Assembly: GCA_958450365.1 (NCBI GenBank)
Contig: CAUEEP010000455.1
Location: forward strand, 1 to 64,000
Length of the DNA stretch: 64,000 bases
Reading direction: 5' to 3'
Source: Mesorhabditis belari
Taxonomy: Eukaryota > Nematoda > Chromadorea > Rhabditida > Rhabditidae
The translations under genes were made by a program, and so were the position numbers. The notes beneath the pieces were generated by a model that made no database searches, had not been told where the DNA came from, and was given only the letters and a program-made list of their open reading frames with translations. This document shows, one piece after another, positions 54,051 to 64,000 of this stretch; position 1 is the first letter of the stretch, and each line of letters begins with the position of its first letter.

Positions 54051-56780
54051 GATTTTTGTGAAGGTGGGGAGAGAATCTATCTAGTTCTCTCCCAAACTTC
54101 ATAAAAACGAAAAAAAAGCCCATGAGGATCAACTTCGGGTTTGTGTGGTTTCCATGCTTGGCGGGCCCGACTAAAATGAAAGAATTGACATTGAATGGAT
54201 GTGGTGTGTCAATATATACCCTTTTGTGTTTGCCTTGTCTTTCCCATCGCTGAGCTGAATCTAGGTGGAAACTACGTGATCTTCGATGCCTTATTTCGAC
54301 ATACCTAGCGCTCGATTCTTTCCATTTCGAAGAGATCATTTGAAATCAACTACGAACATGTACAGATGTTTTGCTGAGACTCAAAGTAAATGTTCTGGCA
54401 CCAATCGACCTCACAAACAAGGTTCTAAGTCTAAATTGAAGGAAGAGTCATTTACTCAACTTATTTCGATGTATTCTGGATCGTAGAATTGGCAACCTGG
54501 CCGTTTTGAGGTCAAATATTCTCGCACTAGGTCCAGGGACAAGTCTTCGTTGAGTTGCTGAACATTTTTTTCCTGAACAGATATCTCAAGGGACAACCGT
54601 GCCGTTTTGAGGGCAAAGATTCCTGGGCGCTCAGTCCAGGTACAAGTCTCGTTGAGTTGCAGCTTTCTAGTGATGTAGACGGGGCCCGTCGAAATTCTGC
54701 AATGTTTTGCTTGACAGCGTTCTACATTGATTGAAAATTATTTTTTTTGTTCTTAGAAACAAACGCATCAGGAGTTGGACTGACCAGAATCCTCTCAACG
54801 ATTCCTGAACAGATATCTCAAGGGACAACAGAAAAGATACACAATGCCGTTAACTATCCGTATCATGAGCATCACATAGATTCATCAGCTCAAAATTGCA
54901 CCTCGTCCCGAAAATGCGCGATGAGATCGGTGTTGAGATCGGTGGCTTTCCTCTGCCCCTATCTTTAAGGTTCTAAATTCTGTTTAGATAGCTGATCTAA
55001 TATTATAGAAAGAATTGATAATGTTCGTTTTGAAGCGTGAATCCGTTGTGTACTTGTATCACGAGCGGGCCTTATGCTGAATATTGCGTGTCCTTGTAAT
55101 ATTGTGAGGTTTTTGGGGAAACCCGTTTGACATTTTGTTCTATTCGGCTTTTGAAGCAAAATCATCCCCAATGATAAGATTGAAGCCGGTCACGCCCCGA
55201 ACTATTGAATTCAGCCTATTCAGCCTTCTGGTACTTCTTCAAAACAACAACCGGCTTCTCTCTAATAGTAGTGTACCCTGAGCGTTGCCTAAGTTGCTCG
55301 AAATCTCGAAAACCGTTTATCAGAGCCTATCGATGTGGGGTCTATCGGAAAATGTAGCTGATGATGAGATCTTGTGGGAGATTAGAGTGTTGAGCGTCTG
55401 CGAAAACTTCACAAAAACGAAAAAAAGCCCATGATAATCAAATTCGAGTTTGTGTGATTACCACACTTTGCGGGCGCGACTAAAATGGAAGGATTGACAT
55501 TGAATGGATTTGGTAAGTCAATACAGTCAATACAGTCCCTTTTGTGTTTGTCTTGTCTTTCCCGTCGCTTGGCTGAATCTAGGTGGAAACTATGTGATCT
55601 TTTAGGCCTCATTTGGACATACCTAGCGCTCGATTCTTCCCATTTCCAAGAGATCATTTGAAATCAACTACTAACATGTACACATGTTTTGCTGAGACTC
55701 AAAGTAAATGTTCTGACACCAATAGACTTCACAAACAAAGTTCAAAGTCTAAATTGAAGGGAAAGTCATTTACTCAACTTATTTCGATGTATTCCGGATC
55801 GTAGAATTGGCAACCTTGCGGTTTGAGGCCAAATATCCTCAGGCGTTAGGTCCAGGGACAAGTCTTCGTTGAGTTGCAGCTTTCTAGCAATGTAGACGAG
55901 ACCGTCGAGAGTCTGAAATGTTTTACTTGACCGAGTTCTACATTGATTGAAACTTATTCTTTTTTTTCTTCGAAACATCAGGAGACTGACCAGAATCCTC
56001 TCAACGATTCCTGAACAGATAGCTCAAGGGACAACAGAAAAGAGATACAAGGACTTTAGCTATCTGTATCATGAGCATCACATAGATTCATCAGCTCAAA
56101 ATTGCACCTCGTTCCGAAAATGCGCGATGAGATCGGTGTTGAGATCGGTGGCTTTTCTCTGCTCCTATCTTTAAGGTTCTAGATTCTGTTTAGATAGCTG
56201 ATCTAATATTATAGAAAGAATTGATAATGTTTGTGTTGACGAAGCGCCAATCCTTTGTGTACTGGTATCACGAGCGGGCCTTATGCTGAATATTGCGTGT
56301 TCTTGTTACATTGTGAGGGTTTTGGGGAAACCCGTTTAACCGTTTGTTCTATTCGGCATTTGAAACAAAATCATCCCCAATGATAAGATTGAACGCCCCA
56401 AACTATTAAATTCAGCCTATTCAGCCTTCCGGCACTTCTTCCAAACAACTGCCGGCTTCTCTCTAATAGTAGTGCACCCTGAGCCTTGCCTAAATTGCTC
56501 GAAATTTCGAAAACCGCTTATCAGAACCTATCGATGTGGGGTCAGAAAATGTAGCTGATGATGAGATCTTGTGGGGGATTAGAGTGTTGAGCTTCTGCGA
56601 AAACCTCGAAACCGTAAAATAGTCATCAACTCGGCTCGGCGGGGTCCACTACTATTAGAGTGAATACGGTAACTAGCTAAGCTACATTTCAGATTTTTCT
56701 TTTTATCTTTGTTTTCTATCAACTATTTAGTCATAAAGCTTTATTGAGATATAATATTAGTTTGAGATATCACAGTTCAA
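54050..56780. repeat. Two tandem copies of the dispersed unit (copy of 23.08-24.53 kb)
   Basis: About 54,050-55,400 and 55,400-56,780 are two head-to-tail copies of the stretch at 23,081-24,530. Each contains CACATGTTTTGCTGAGACTC or close variants, the GATCGGTGGCTTTCCTCTGC segment and the GATGTGGGGTC block. Frames open in all copies are short and lack splice context. No gene is supported. Confidence 0.6.
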
Positions 56781-56798
56781 TATCACAATTATGCCGTT

Positions 56799-57218
56799 TC
56801 AATGGACTTTTGATGAAGTCACAGTGATCGAATTTCTTGTCCTTAACGGCTTTTCTTTCGGTTTTCGGAGGAAAAGTGCGGTGATTAGACTGAAATGAGA
56901 TGATTTATGCTACAATAAACATTGTAAGTGTTAAAATAAGCTTAATCTACAGTAAATGTGATTTTGTGCACTAACCTCAAAACAAGGTTGAAGAGAAAAG
57001 CGTGGCTGAAATCACGAACAGACATCAACATATTGGCAACATCCCAGTTGAAAAACAAATTCGAAACGTTTCCAATGAAATAGAAACCAATAGTGTAAGT
57101 GAAAGTAACCAGAGAACTGATGATCATCTAAAGAAATTCGTTCAAGAGAGGTAGAGCCTTCACCAACTTGTGTCATCAACAACATTTCTGCTCGGCTGGC
57201 GTGCCCGCTATGTTTTAA
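56799..57218 (-). pseudogene. C-terminal fragment of a nematode-type 7TM chemoreceptor, copy 2
   Basis: Exons 57168-57218, 56976-57127 and 56799-56889 join in phase: LKHSGHASRAEMLLMTQ, then SSLVTFTYTIGFYFIGNVSN and FSHAFLFNLVLS, then LITALFLRKPKEKPLRTRNS and a stop. It is nearly identical to the fragment at 24,538-24,965 but six bases shorter in the tail. The first five helices are missing in this copy too, and the upstream boundary is the same, so truncation predates duplication. Confidence 0.55.
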
Positions 57219-57310
57219 CTAAAAATACTTTGAATCAAAAATTGCAGTTTTCTGGTGCAGTTGGCTTGTTTTTGCCTCAATCGTGCCTGTATATGATCTT
57301 GATTGCTTCC

Positions 57311-57763
57311 CTATTTCAACCTGGCTTCAGTCTGCCTGGTATTGATTCCAAAAATGTTATAGCCGGGTTCTAAGAGCCACATCCTTGCCTGGCATTTGTG
57401 CTTGCCTAATCTGGCCTTACTGCAGGCCTTGCAAAGATTCCTGAGTTTCGAGGAGCCTTTGCTTTTGGAACTTGATGAACTTTTGACGGAGATAAGGCCA
57501 AAACCAGACCAAAACCATTTCCCGATTCCCCCAAGCACGTATTAAAGCCAGCTTTTTGATCTCTGCGTTTTTATGGGTTTCTCAACTTCCAATCCTAATT
57601 CATCCGTTTGATTGAGTTTTCGGATTTCTTCTAGGAATAGAATTATCGAAGATCGGGCTCTAAAATGAGTCAAGGAAATGTACTTCCAAAGTTTTTTTGG
57701 TAAAACGAAACTTCTAACAATTGAAAATTGAGTCAAATCGGAACAATTACGCGTACTTTCCAT
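57311..57763 (-). CDS. Unrecognised open frames, minus strand
   Basis: Two adjacent minus-strand frames: 57,542-57,763 (LTQFSIVRSFVLPKKLWKYI, RSSIILFLEEIRKLNQTDEL) and 57,311-57,538 (SSSSSKSKGSSKLRNLCKAC, KARLGKHKCQARMW). The second has four Cys in a CxxC...C pattern. They do not join by clear splice signals, and I see no copies elsewhere. These may be exons of an unknown gene cut by the mariner at 57,862. Confidence 0.25.
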
Positions 57764-57861
57764 CCCACCAAGACAAACCTTTTCATTTTACGTCTGATAA
57801 CAAAATCAAGGGCACAAGTGAGAAAATATGGAGCGTAAACGATGAATGGATCGTAGAAGTA

Positions 57862-59100
57862 TTAGGTTGGCAACTTAATAATGACGCGTTTATGTAACAA
57901 ATCATTTATTTCAAAAAAACACAAAAGAAGAGCTTTCAATTCGAAAGGTATTCTCCATTAGTATCTATGACTTCTTCCCATCTTCTGCGCAAATCCCGGA
58001 TCCCATCCTCGAAGAACTTGGGAGTTTTTGAGGCGAAGTAGTCATTCACTGCTTTTATGACCTGAGCATGATCATCGAACTTTTCTCCCTCCAAAAAGTG
58101 CTTCAGCGACCGAAACAAAAAGTAATCTGAAGGAGCCAGATCAGGTGAATAAGACGCGTGGGGCAAAACCTTCCAGCCAAGTTCCTCGATTTTCTTATAA
58201 GTGATCTTTGCAGTGTGAGGTTTTGCGTTGTCGTGTAAAAATCTGACTCTCTCCGGTTTGAGCCCCAATTTCTTCAAAGACTCGTTAACTCTCATTAATT
58301 GCTTCGAATAAAGATCAGCATCGACGGTTTGGCCAGGTTTCAGCACTTCATAATGCACCAATCCCTTGAAGTACCACCAGCAACAGAGCATTATCTTCTT
58401 CCCATGGATATCAGGTTTGGGAGTGGTTTGAGGGGTCTGCCCAGCAGATAGCCATTGATTTTTGCGTTTAATGTTCTCGTAGTTGATCCACGTTTCGTCA
58501 GAAGTCAAAACCCTGTGAAAAAAGTCGTTTGATTTACATTTTTGTAGCAAAATTGAGGCGACATTTTGTTGCTTTGGGTCAGTTCGTGAGGAACCCATTT
58601 TCCAACTCGATTCTTTTCCCAAGTTTGTGTAAATAGTTTTTGATTGTCGTATGGGATACTTCAAATATTTCTGCCAACTCACGAACGGTGAGTGTTGGGC
58701 AATCTTCAATTAAGACGAGCAAGTCATCGTCGACCACTTCTGGAGGATGTCCTTGGTGTGGCTCGTCTACGAGGCTTTCATCGCCGCCTTGGAATCTTTG
58801 AAACCATCGTTGACATTGCCGAATGTGTATACTTTCCTTCCCAAAAACAGTGATGATCGTGCGATGAGATTCAGCTGGTGATTTTCCTTGTTTAAAATCG
58901 TAGAACAATGCAGCTCGAATACGGAATTTTTTGTCCTCCATTTTTTGCCAAAAAGCGAATGATGAAATTTGCAGCACTAAATGTTATTTATGCAGATATC
59001 TTTTACTTTGTATATATGCAAAAAAGAGGGAAGAAACGGCGCTTGAAATTACAAAAAACATGTTAAGTAGTGACGCGTCATTATTAAGTTGCCAACCTAA
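57862..59100 (-). mobile_element. Mariner 3, full length with TA duplication
   Basis: A 1,239-base element with good terminal repeats (TTAGGTTGGCAACTTAATAA / TTATTAAGTTGCCAACCTAA) and TA on both sides (57,860-57,861 and 59,101-59,102). The terminal repeats differ from mariner 2 and from the palindrome mariner after TTAGGTTG, so it is a separate subfamily. Its intact ends suggest it is the youngest complete insertion in the window. Confidence 0.92.
57936..58977 (-). pseudogene. Mariner 3 transposase, frameshifted
   Basis: N-terminal DNA-binding region in one frame (about 58,943-58,579: AALFYDFKQGKSPAESHRTI, QCQRWFQRF, VRELAEIFEVSHTTIKNYLH). The linker KWVPHELTQ lies in a second frame near 58,600. 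The catalytic domain is in a third frame (58,570-57,936: LTSDETWINYEN, FLHDNAKPHTAK, YSPDLAPSDYFLFRS, the DD34D set), ending DTNGEYLSN-stop. So at least two single-base-type shifts separate three otherwise good parts. Length and motifs fit a normal mariner transposase of about 345 aa. Inactive as it stands. Confidence 0.85.
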
Positions 59101-59102
59101 TA

Positions 59103-60389
59103 CATCCAGCCATCATAAAGCTGCTTTTCGCAGAGTTCACCTAAATATCCGATCGCAAATCGAATGGCGTACGGTATGAGAACTTGGAGATAAGGCAATC
59201 GCATTGAGTATCGGAAATAGGCACCGTCAAAAGCAAGAGCAAAGAAACGACTGAATCGGTGAAATTGTTAACATCAGATGGGTTTCCGTCATTTAAAGGC
59301 AATGTAAAAGTTATAGTTTTTAGAGTAAAACTCTCAACCACACCCAATTACCTACTCTTTGCTTTCCTTTCCTGCTCTTAAAAGTTGCAAAAGCGTATTG
59401 AAGTTGGCTTTGGGGGTGACTACTTTGCGCCAAACTTATGCAAGTTATGCAAGTTGGGGAAACGACCCAGTTCCGCAAAAAATTTAGCACAAAGTAGGCT
59501 GGCTGGCTGGCTTTGGTTTCCAATTAGATTGGTGCCAAGCTACTTTCTCTTACAATTAGATCGGTGTCAAGTTCGAATACCATTTTTCTTGTAAACTAGA
59601 TCCAATAACCGTAAATAGAATCGAGTAACCGCATGACCAACCTCAACGAGATGCAAAATTGACAATATTGAGACATATCGCTGACACCATAACGAATAAT
59701 ATAAAATGAGTTGATTTGTGAAAGCCAAAGAACCATTTTATAAGGACAGCTAAATATTATGACTGAATTTTCACGAAGGACAAGCGAAAATTAAAGGAAA
59801 CAGCTACTAAAGAGGCATAATTGATGAGAGAAGACAAAATCAAACAAGAAATTCGTTGGCAAGCAAAATAGGGATTTCTTATTGAAACGAAAACTGTTAC
59901 AAAACAACCATGATTTGCGGCAAGAAATAGAATGAGGACGTAAGGATTTTCTCAATAATTTACCAATATTCAGACTAAGTTTGAGGAGTGGGAAGCTCAT
60001 TGCTGGGAATGATTGATGTGTTTTGCATAGGATGATTGAGATCTTGCCTGAAGCATTCACAATTGTTTATTCACCCAATGGCAACAGTTGGCTCACATCT
60101 GCCGTACAGTAAATTGAATTGAGTAAATAACGATTTACAAATGAAAGAGAATTTCAGTTTGAAACGGCTCAATGTGACGATTTTGGAACGATGAGCCGTA
60201 ATGGTGTTCGCAACGAACAGGAATTGATTCTCCAATCGTCCGTAGTTGTTGTCGATCGATGCCTCCAAAACTTTCGATACAAATTCTGTCCAATTTTCGG
60301 AGAAACAAACATTTGTGTTGAGATCGGTGGCTTTCCTCTGCTCCAAGAACTTTTCGATCTCCAAGGAAATTAAAAAAAGCATTGGCCTT
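59103..60389. other. Intergenic, with a fragment of the FLEQR-type unknown gene
   Basis: 59,103-60,060 has short frames only. 60,071-60,380 on the minus strand is open and reads MEKFLEQ-like IEKFLEQRKATDLNTNVCF, then ENWTEFVSKVLEASIDNNYG. Part of it matches the unknown frame at 32,220-32,600. Near 59,760-59,960 are remnants of the AT-rich sequence that borders the coil exon units. No complete gene. Confidence 0.35.
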
Positions 60390-62925
60390 TCAATCTTGAG
60401 GAATCATGAAGCATTCTTGAAGACTTGAATCAGAATCCGACGAGCTTGAAGAAGTAGTATCAGAGTCACTGTCGCTGTCATCGTTGGATGATGATGAAGA
60501 GGATTCAGAGCTTGATTCGGAGTCAGATTTCTTCCTCTTTCCGCCTTTTACCAAAAACTCGCGAAGACCCACCCTAAAGTTTATACACTTATTAGCTTTC
60601 TGAAACCTCCTTTCGTCAGTCCACCAAGACCGGTTAATGTGAAGAAATTGATGGCGAAGCGAGTATTGGCTGGGTTGTCCCGAGGAAAACGTCCTTCAAA
60701 CGCATGTTGCAATGTAATATAGATTATTGAATTCTAGAAAATCTCTAATCTGACGGATCACAGATTCTTTAATACAGCTTTGGAAGCACAATCATTTGAG
60801 CCAATTCAAGGAAAATGGTTTTGATGTAAATCCTGTCTGAAGAAGTTGTCTCATTCTCGTTCAAATGGATTTCGCTCAAAACCTAAATTTGAACACTTTA
60901 AATATGGATAAGAAAAAGTAAATATTCGCATAAAGACTTACGTCCCAAGTAATGGCATCTGTGAAAACCAAATGATTGATTGAACGAGCCATATTCCTCA
61001 GTTTCGTAATCTCAAAGCGATGGATAGTTTGATAAGTCTCACGAGCTATCGTCTCAAAAGTAGCCTAAAATAAGAAAATATTCCTATACTTTTGAAGATA
61101 ACTTGAAATTCACGTTTCAGCCGAGAAAAACGCTCGCAAAGAAGTCCATAAAACCTTTCATAAGTACGTTGCTGTGCACAACAATCAACGAGCATGTGAA
61201 TGAGTTCCGGCTAAAACGAAAAAAATGTGGCTCTTTTCTATCATTAGGTACCTTAAAATTTAAGAAAAGTGGGTTCCAAGGTTAAAGTACCTAGTAATTG
61301 AAAAGAGCCAAAAATGTTTTATGTCCCATCAATAAGCCCAACCTTCAATTCTGGCTTGACGCCCATCTTGAGAAGTTTGTGAGCGGTAACCTTCGCGACG
61401 GAAAGCAACGAGATTTTGCTCAGTGTTGTCAATGGTTTCCATTTGTAGAGGTTGAGCTGAAGTAAGTATTTAAATATTGCATTAGGCTCGTCTCAAGCTT
61501 CATAAAATTTAAATCGATAAAATTGAATGTCTACCGTTTGCAGCTGCCTCATCGTCACCTTCTTCATCCTCGTCCTCTTCCTCTTCCTCTTCCTCTAATT
61601 CCTCTTCACTTTCACCGGCGTCACCAATGATTTGTTCACGGATCTCGTTGAAGGCAGCTTCATTTTTCTCAAAATCGGGATCCAATTTGAAAATGTCTGT
61701 AAAGTTTGTTTGAAAGCCAAGCTGATCGAAAATCAACTTTTTCAGTTCACCCACTAAGCATATTTTCAGGATCGGTAGCATCTTCAAGGGAAAGGGTATG
61801 TGTAATTTGGTCCTCTTCTGAAATAAGATCGAGTTCATCAATTAAAGCTGGGTATTCCTTAAAGAATAAACTTTGCCAGGCAATAGAGCTGAAAACTGAC
61901 CGCAAATTTATCTCTCCGAATTGTCATTGCAGTTTCAATCATATAACGAATACGTGAATCCAATTGTGCTTCAGCAAGGATGTTTCGAAGTCTTGAGAAA
62001 ACATTGTCCAAGGGAAATCTAACAAATCATTTCTCAATAAGCGTTTCTAAATAAAGCAAACCTCTGTCAGTTTCGCGCCACATTCTTTCAGAAAAGCTAT
62101 ACACACTTCCGCTGAATCTTCCGTTGGTATTTTAAGCATCAAAAGCATGATCTCAAGAGCAAGCGACTCGTGAGCCTAAATATGCATCGAATTCATATTC
62201 AATTCATATTTAAAGAAAAACAGCATACCACTTGTTGATTGATCGAATGTGTGAGAAATTTACCGACAGTCACCGTTGTTGCTTTGTCGTCTGGACGAAA
62301 AGATCGCTTGAACTGCATAATCAAACGCCTAAATACATAATTTCTAAAGCCTAAAACTGTGAAACATACTTAAGTGTCAATTCGCCAATAACAGGAGACT
62401 TGGAATTAATCACTCCAGCCAAACCAGCGTATACATGCGAAAATGTTGGAGAAAAGGCTTGTGCTTGAATTATCGATCGAGTCAGCAATCCCCCAAAATT
62501 TTGTTTACTTGAGAAAATGGTAAAAAACAAACTTTCCACGGATAATTTTTTCTTGAAGAAACTCGCACAATTCCGACAAGATTGCTGGCGTTGACTTTAT
62601 TGACGAGACCGTGAATCTTTTTCTTCAAACGGACCCAATTCAATCGTTGAAATTGATCACCCGATTGATCCTAAATTTTTTCTGTTGTCACGTTATCATT
62701 TGATGCATTACCTGGATTTGTTCTTGGATCAACTTCAGCTTCAGCACGGTCACGATCATGATCTCGAGATCTGCGTCTTTCTTTGGCTTTACGTCGTGAC
62801 CTTTTTGGAGATCTAAGAATCAGAATGTATTCTCAGTGTGCAAATGCCAACATTACCAACTCCTGTTTCGATCTTTTGACTGATGTCGACGAGGACTTCT
62901 CTTTCTTGGACTAGCGGATCGAGAT
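60390..62925 (-). pseudogene. CWC22: CWC22 (let-858/nucampholin-type) pre-mRNA splicing factor, decayed copy
   Basis: Minus-strand exons in order: RS-rich 62857-62925 (SRSASPRKRSPRRHQ) and 62712-62812 (RSRDHDRDRAEAEVDPRTN); MIF4G 62533-62670 ([16 protein letters not shown]), about 62370-62517 ([20 protein letters not shown]), 62229-62328, 62062-62175 ([12 protein letters not shown]), 61901-62018 (RLRNILAEAQLDSRIRYMIE) and 61755-61858 (DLISEEDQITHTLSLED); 61535-61696 with an acidic run; MA3 about 61360-61460 (QNLVAFRR), 61100-61200 (DCCAQQRTYERFYGLLCERF), 60942-61064 (IHRFEITKLRNMA) and 60773-60882 (NENETTSSDRIYIKTIFLEL); then [15 protein letters not shown] and a Ser/Asp tail ending 60,390. 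Lesions: two bases missing in MIF4G near 62,569, a deletion with shift in MA3 near 61,390, and TAA after LPKLY near 60,772. The family recruits eIF4A3 to the spliceosome. Further RS-like exons at about 63,105-63,300 may be its N-terminus. Confidence 0.8.
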
Positions 62926-63542
62926 CTGCAATTGTTGTGCTTATTAGTTGCTGCGAAGATTCACTCAGCTAAAACTTAACACAATAACTTCATTGAGTGT
63001 CTTCTTTTCTTCTACTCAAATTGTAGTGATTTAGCTCGAAAGTCGTCAAATACTTTTTAAATTTCGAACCTACTAGCGTCATTACTACAGCAACGATCAG
63101 TATGATTCAAAAAACATACTTTTCTCTGCTATTTTTCCGAGATACATCTTCCTTTTTTGCCGAGCTCTGGCTCTGGCGACTTTTCGTTACTAAAGATATT
63201 TGGCTTTGGCTTTTAATCAACCAACCTGCCAATGTACTCGTCCTCTGGAGGGCCTTCCCCGGAGCCAGATGGAGTCCCTGGAGCGGCCCATCTTAAACTG
63301 CCTAAGTTTCATCGTCATAAAACTGAGTTCTTGTAGTGCTTCATACCACAGCAACAACATTTCCTTTTAATCTGCATGTAAACTTCCCAGTTTATAGGTA
63401 TTGCGTTTGATTCATGCACCCTGAACCGTTAATATAATTAACTCGACAAATTAAACCTTATTCATAAAAATACGGAAGAGATCAATAATAACGTTACACA
63501 CTCAACAAGTTAGCAAAATGATAAATAATGAAAACTGGGCGA
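62926..63542 (-). other. Possible 5' exons of the CWC22 copy and SmF 3' flank
   Basis: Minus-strand exon-like stretches at about 63,229-63,290 (PGTPSGSGEGPPEDEYIG in one frame) and about 63,110-63,193 (TKSRQSQSSAKKEDVSRKNS), separated by a 36-base GT...TTTAG intron, would fit the charged N-terminus of CWC22. I could not confirm a start codon. 63,385-63,542 is the SmF 3' flank that was copied to 31.4 kb. Confidence 0.35.
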
Positions 63543-63695
63543 TCAACCTTCCGAGTCTTCGGCGCCTCCGATGTAGAGGATGTTGTTGCACCTAGATGTA
63601 AAAAAAATTGACAAAAGTCACATTAATCACCTTATTGAAATTTCTCCCAAAGCTCCAGTGCTGGTTCCATCAATGTATTCCTCTGCGTTAGCCAT
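63543..63695 (-). CDS. SmF (small nuclear ribonucleoprotein F), last two exons
   Basis: Exons 63631-63695 and 63543-63591 with a 39-base intron (GTGATT...ACATCTAG) join to ANAEEYIDGTSTGALGEISI, then RCNNILYIGGAEDSEG and a stop. This is the Sm2 half of SmF, the subunit of the seven-membered Sm ring on spliceosomal snRNAs. The IRCNNxLYI motif is specific for SmF. The exon starts right after TTTTAG at 63,696; an ATG is there, but in SmF it would be internal. The Sm1 half (LKWGMEYKG-type) is not seen in the 300 bases to the window end, so the first exons lie beyond 64,000 or are lost. Confidence 0.8.
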
Positions 63696-64000
63696 CTAAA
63701 AGACAAAAAATTTATTTGTGAATGCCTAGGCCTAAGCAAGCTTACTCGTCATAAATCTGACTGTTCACAAGCGACATCCAAACTAACAAAATTCAGAACG
63801 TACCTCTCCAAACTAGCTTTAAGCTATGCCATAAAAACTTTGGTACTTTTCCAATATCGGGGGAACGAAAGTAAAATCGGGGGAACAAATTTTGCCCCCT
63901 CGAAAAATGCATTTCGGAGACTGTATTTTTACTGCAACGTTTTTTTAACTTTAACGACGATGCGCTTCTCCGACATTTGTGCGTTCAAGGAATCGACGGC
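63696..64000. other. Window end, presumed SmF intron or 5' region
   Basis: No exon is recognised. A pair of near-identical GGGGGAACGAAAG / GGGGGAACAAAT stretches lies at 63,860-63,890. If the SmF gene continues, this would be intron. Confidence 0.3.

Noticed and set aside
1..64000. CRISPR array, bacterial operons or viral genes
   Set aside because: No regularly spaced identical repeats with unique spacers, no ribosome-binding-site gene strings and no viral structural or polymerase motifs; the short introns show eukaryotic DNA.

Overview
The window reads as eukaryotic, most likely nematode, DNA. It is AT-rich, and its genes are split by very short introns (about 40-90 bases, a few near 200) that end in TTTCAG or TTTAG. 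Its content is also typical of nematode chromosome arms: a local array of single-domain C-type lectin (CLEC) genes, fragments of what looks like a 7TM chemoreceptor, Tc1/Tc3 and mariner transposons, and a CR1-like LINE fragment. A Caenorhabditis-like rhabditid fits, but the species cannot be read from the sequence. I found no rRNA, tRNA, CRISPR array or operon.

The core is an array of about a dozen copies of one CLEC gene in alternating orientation. Each is a secreted protein: signal peptide exon, a short Cys-containing exon, a variable run of coiled-coil exons, then one C-type lectin domain (CTLD) over five exons. By joining exons by splice site and phase I rebuilt four copies that are open from ATG to stop: 25251-27084 (-, 290 aa), 35378-37147 (-, 255 aa), 43351-45042 (+, 254 aa) and 51492-53253 (+, 238 aa). 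A fifth (30703-32008) can be spliced through but is a chimera. The others (near 0.7-2.2, 5.8-7.0, 8.6-10.6, 14.3-14.6, 15.1-16.6, 18.1-18.9 and 19.7-21.9 kb) carry frameshifts, stops or truncations.

Large-scale layout: three big imperfect inverted repeats in series, centred near 12.85, 23.5 and 40.7 kb, each with a CLEC copy in each arm. The largest spans about 35.0-45.3 kb and holds two intact divergent CLEC genes, two copies of an unrecognised gene and the same truncated mariner in both arms. From 46.4 to 49.6 kb lies a nest: partial CWC22 copy, mariner, Tc3-like element, mariner. From 53.8 to 57.2 kb there are tandem copies of a unit also present near 23-25 kb, each ending in a 7TM receptor fragment. 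A mariner fills 57.86-59.10 kb.

The right end (60.4-63.7 kb, minus strand) is different: a decayed copy of the splicing factor CWC22 (let-858/nucampholin type) and the last two exons of the snRNP protein SmF. Pieces of both recur inside the repeat array (46.4-46.8 kb and 31.42-31.64 kb), so the array has been capturing neighbouring housekeeping sequence. Function of the CLEC products is inferred only from family: secreted, probably oligomeric lectin-like proteins. Exact exon ends come from reading splice motifs and phases by eye.
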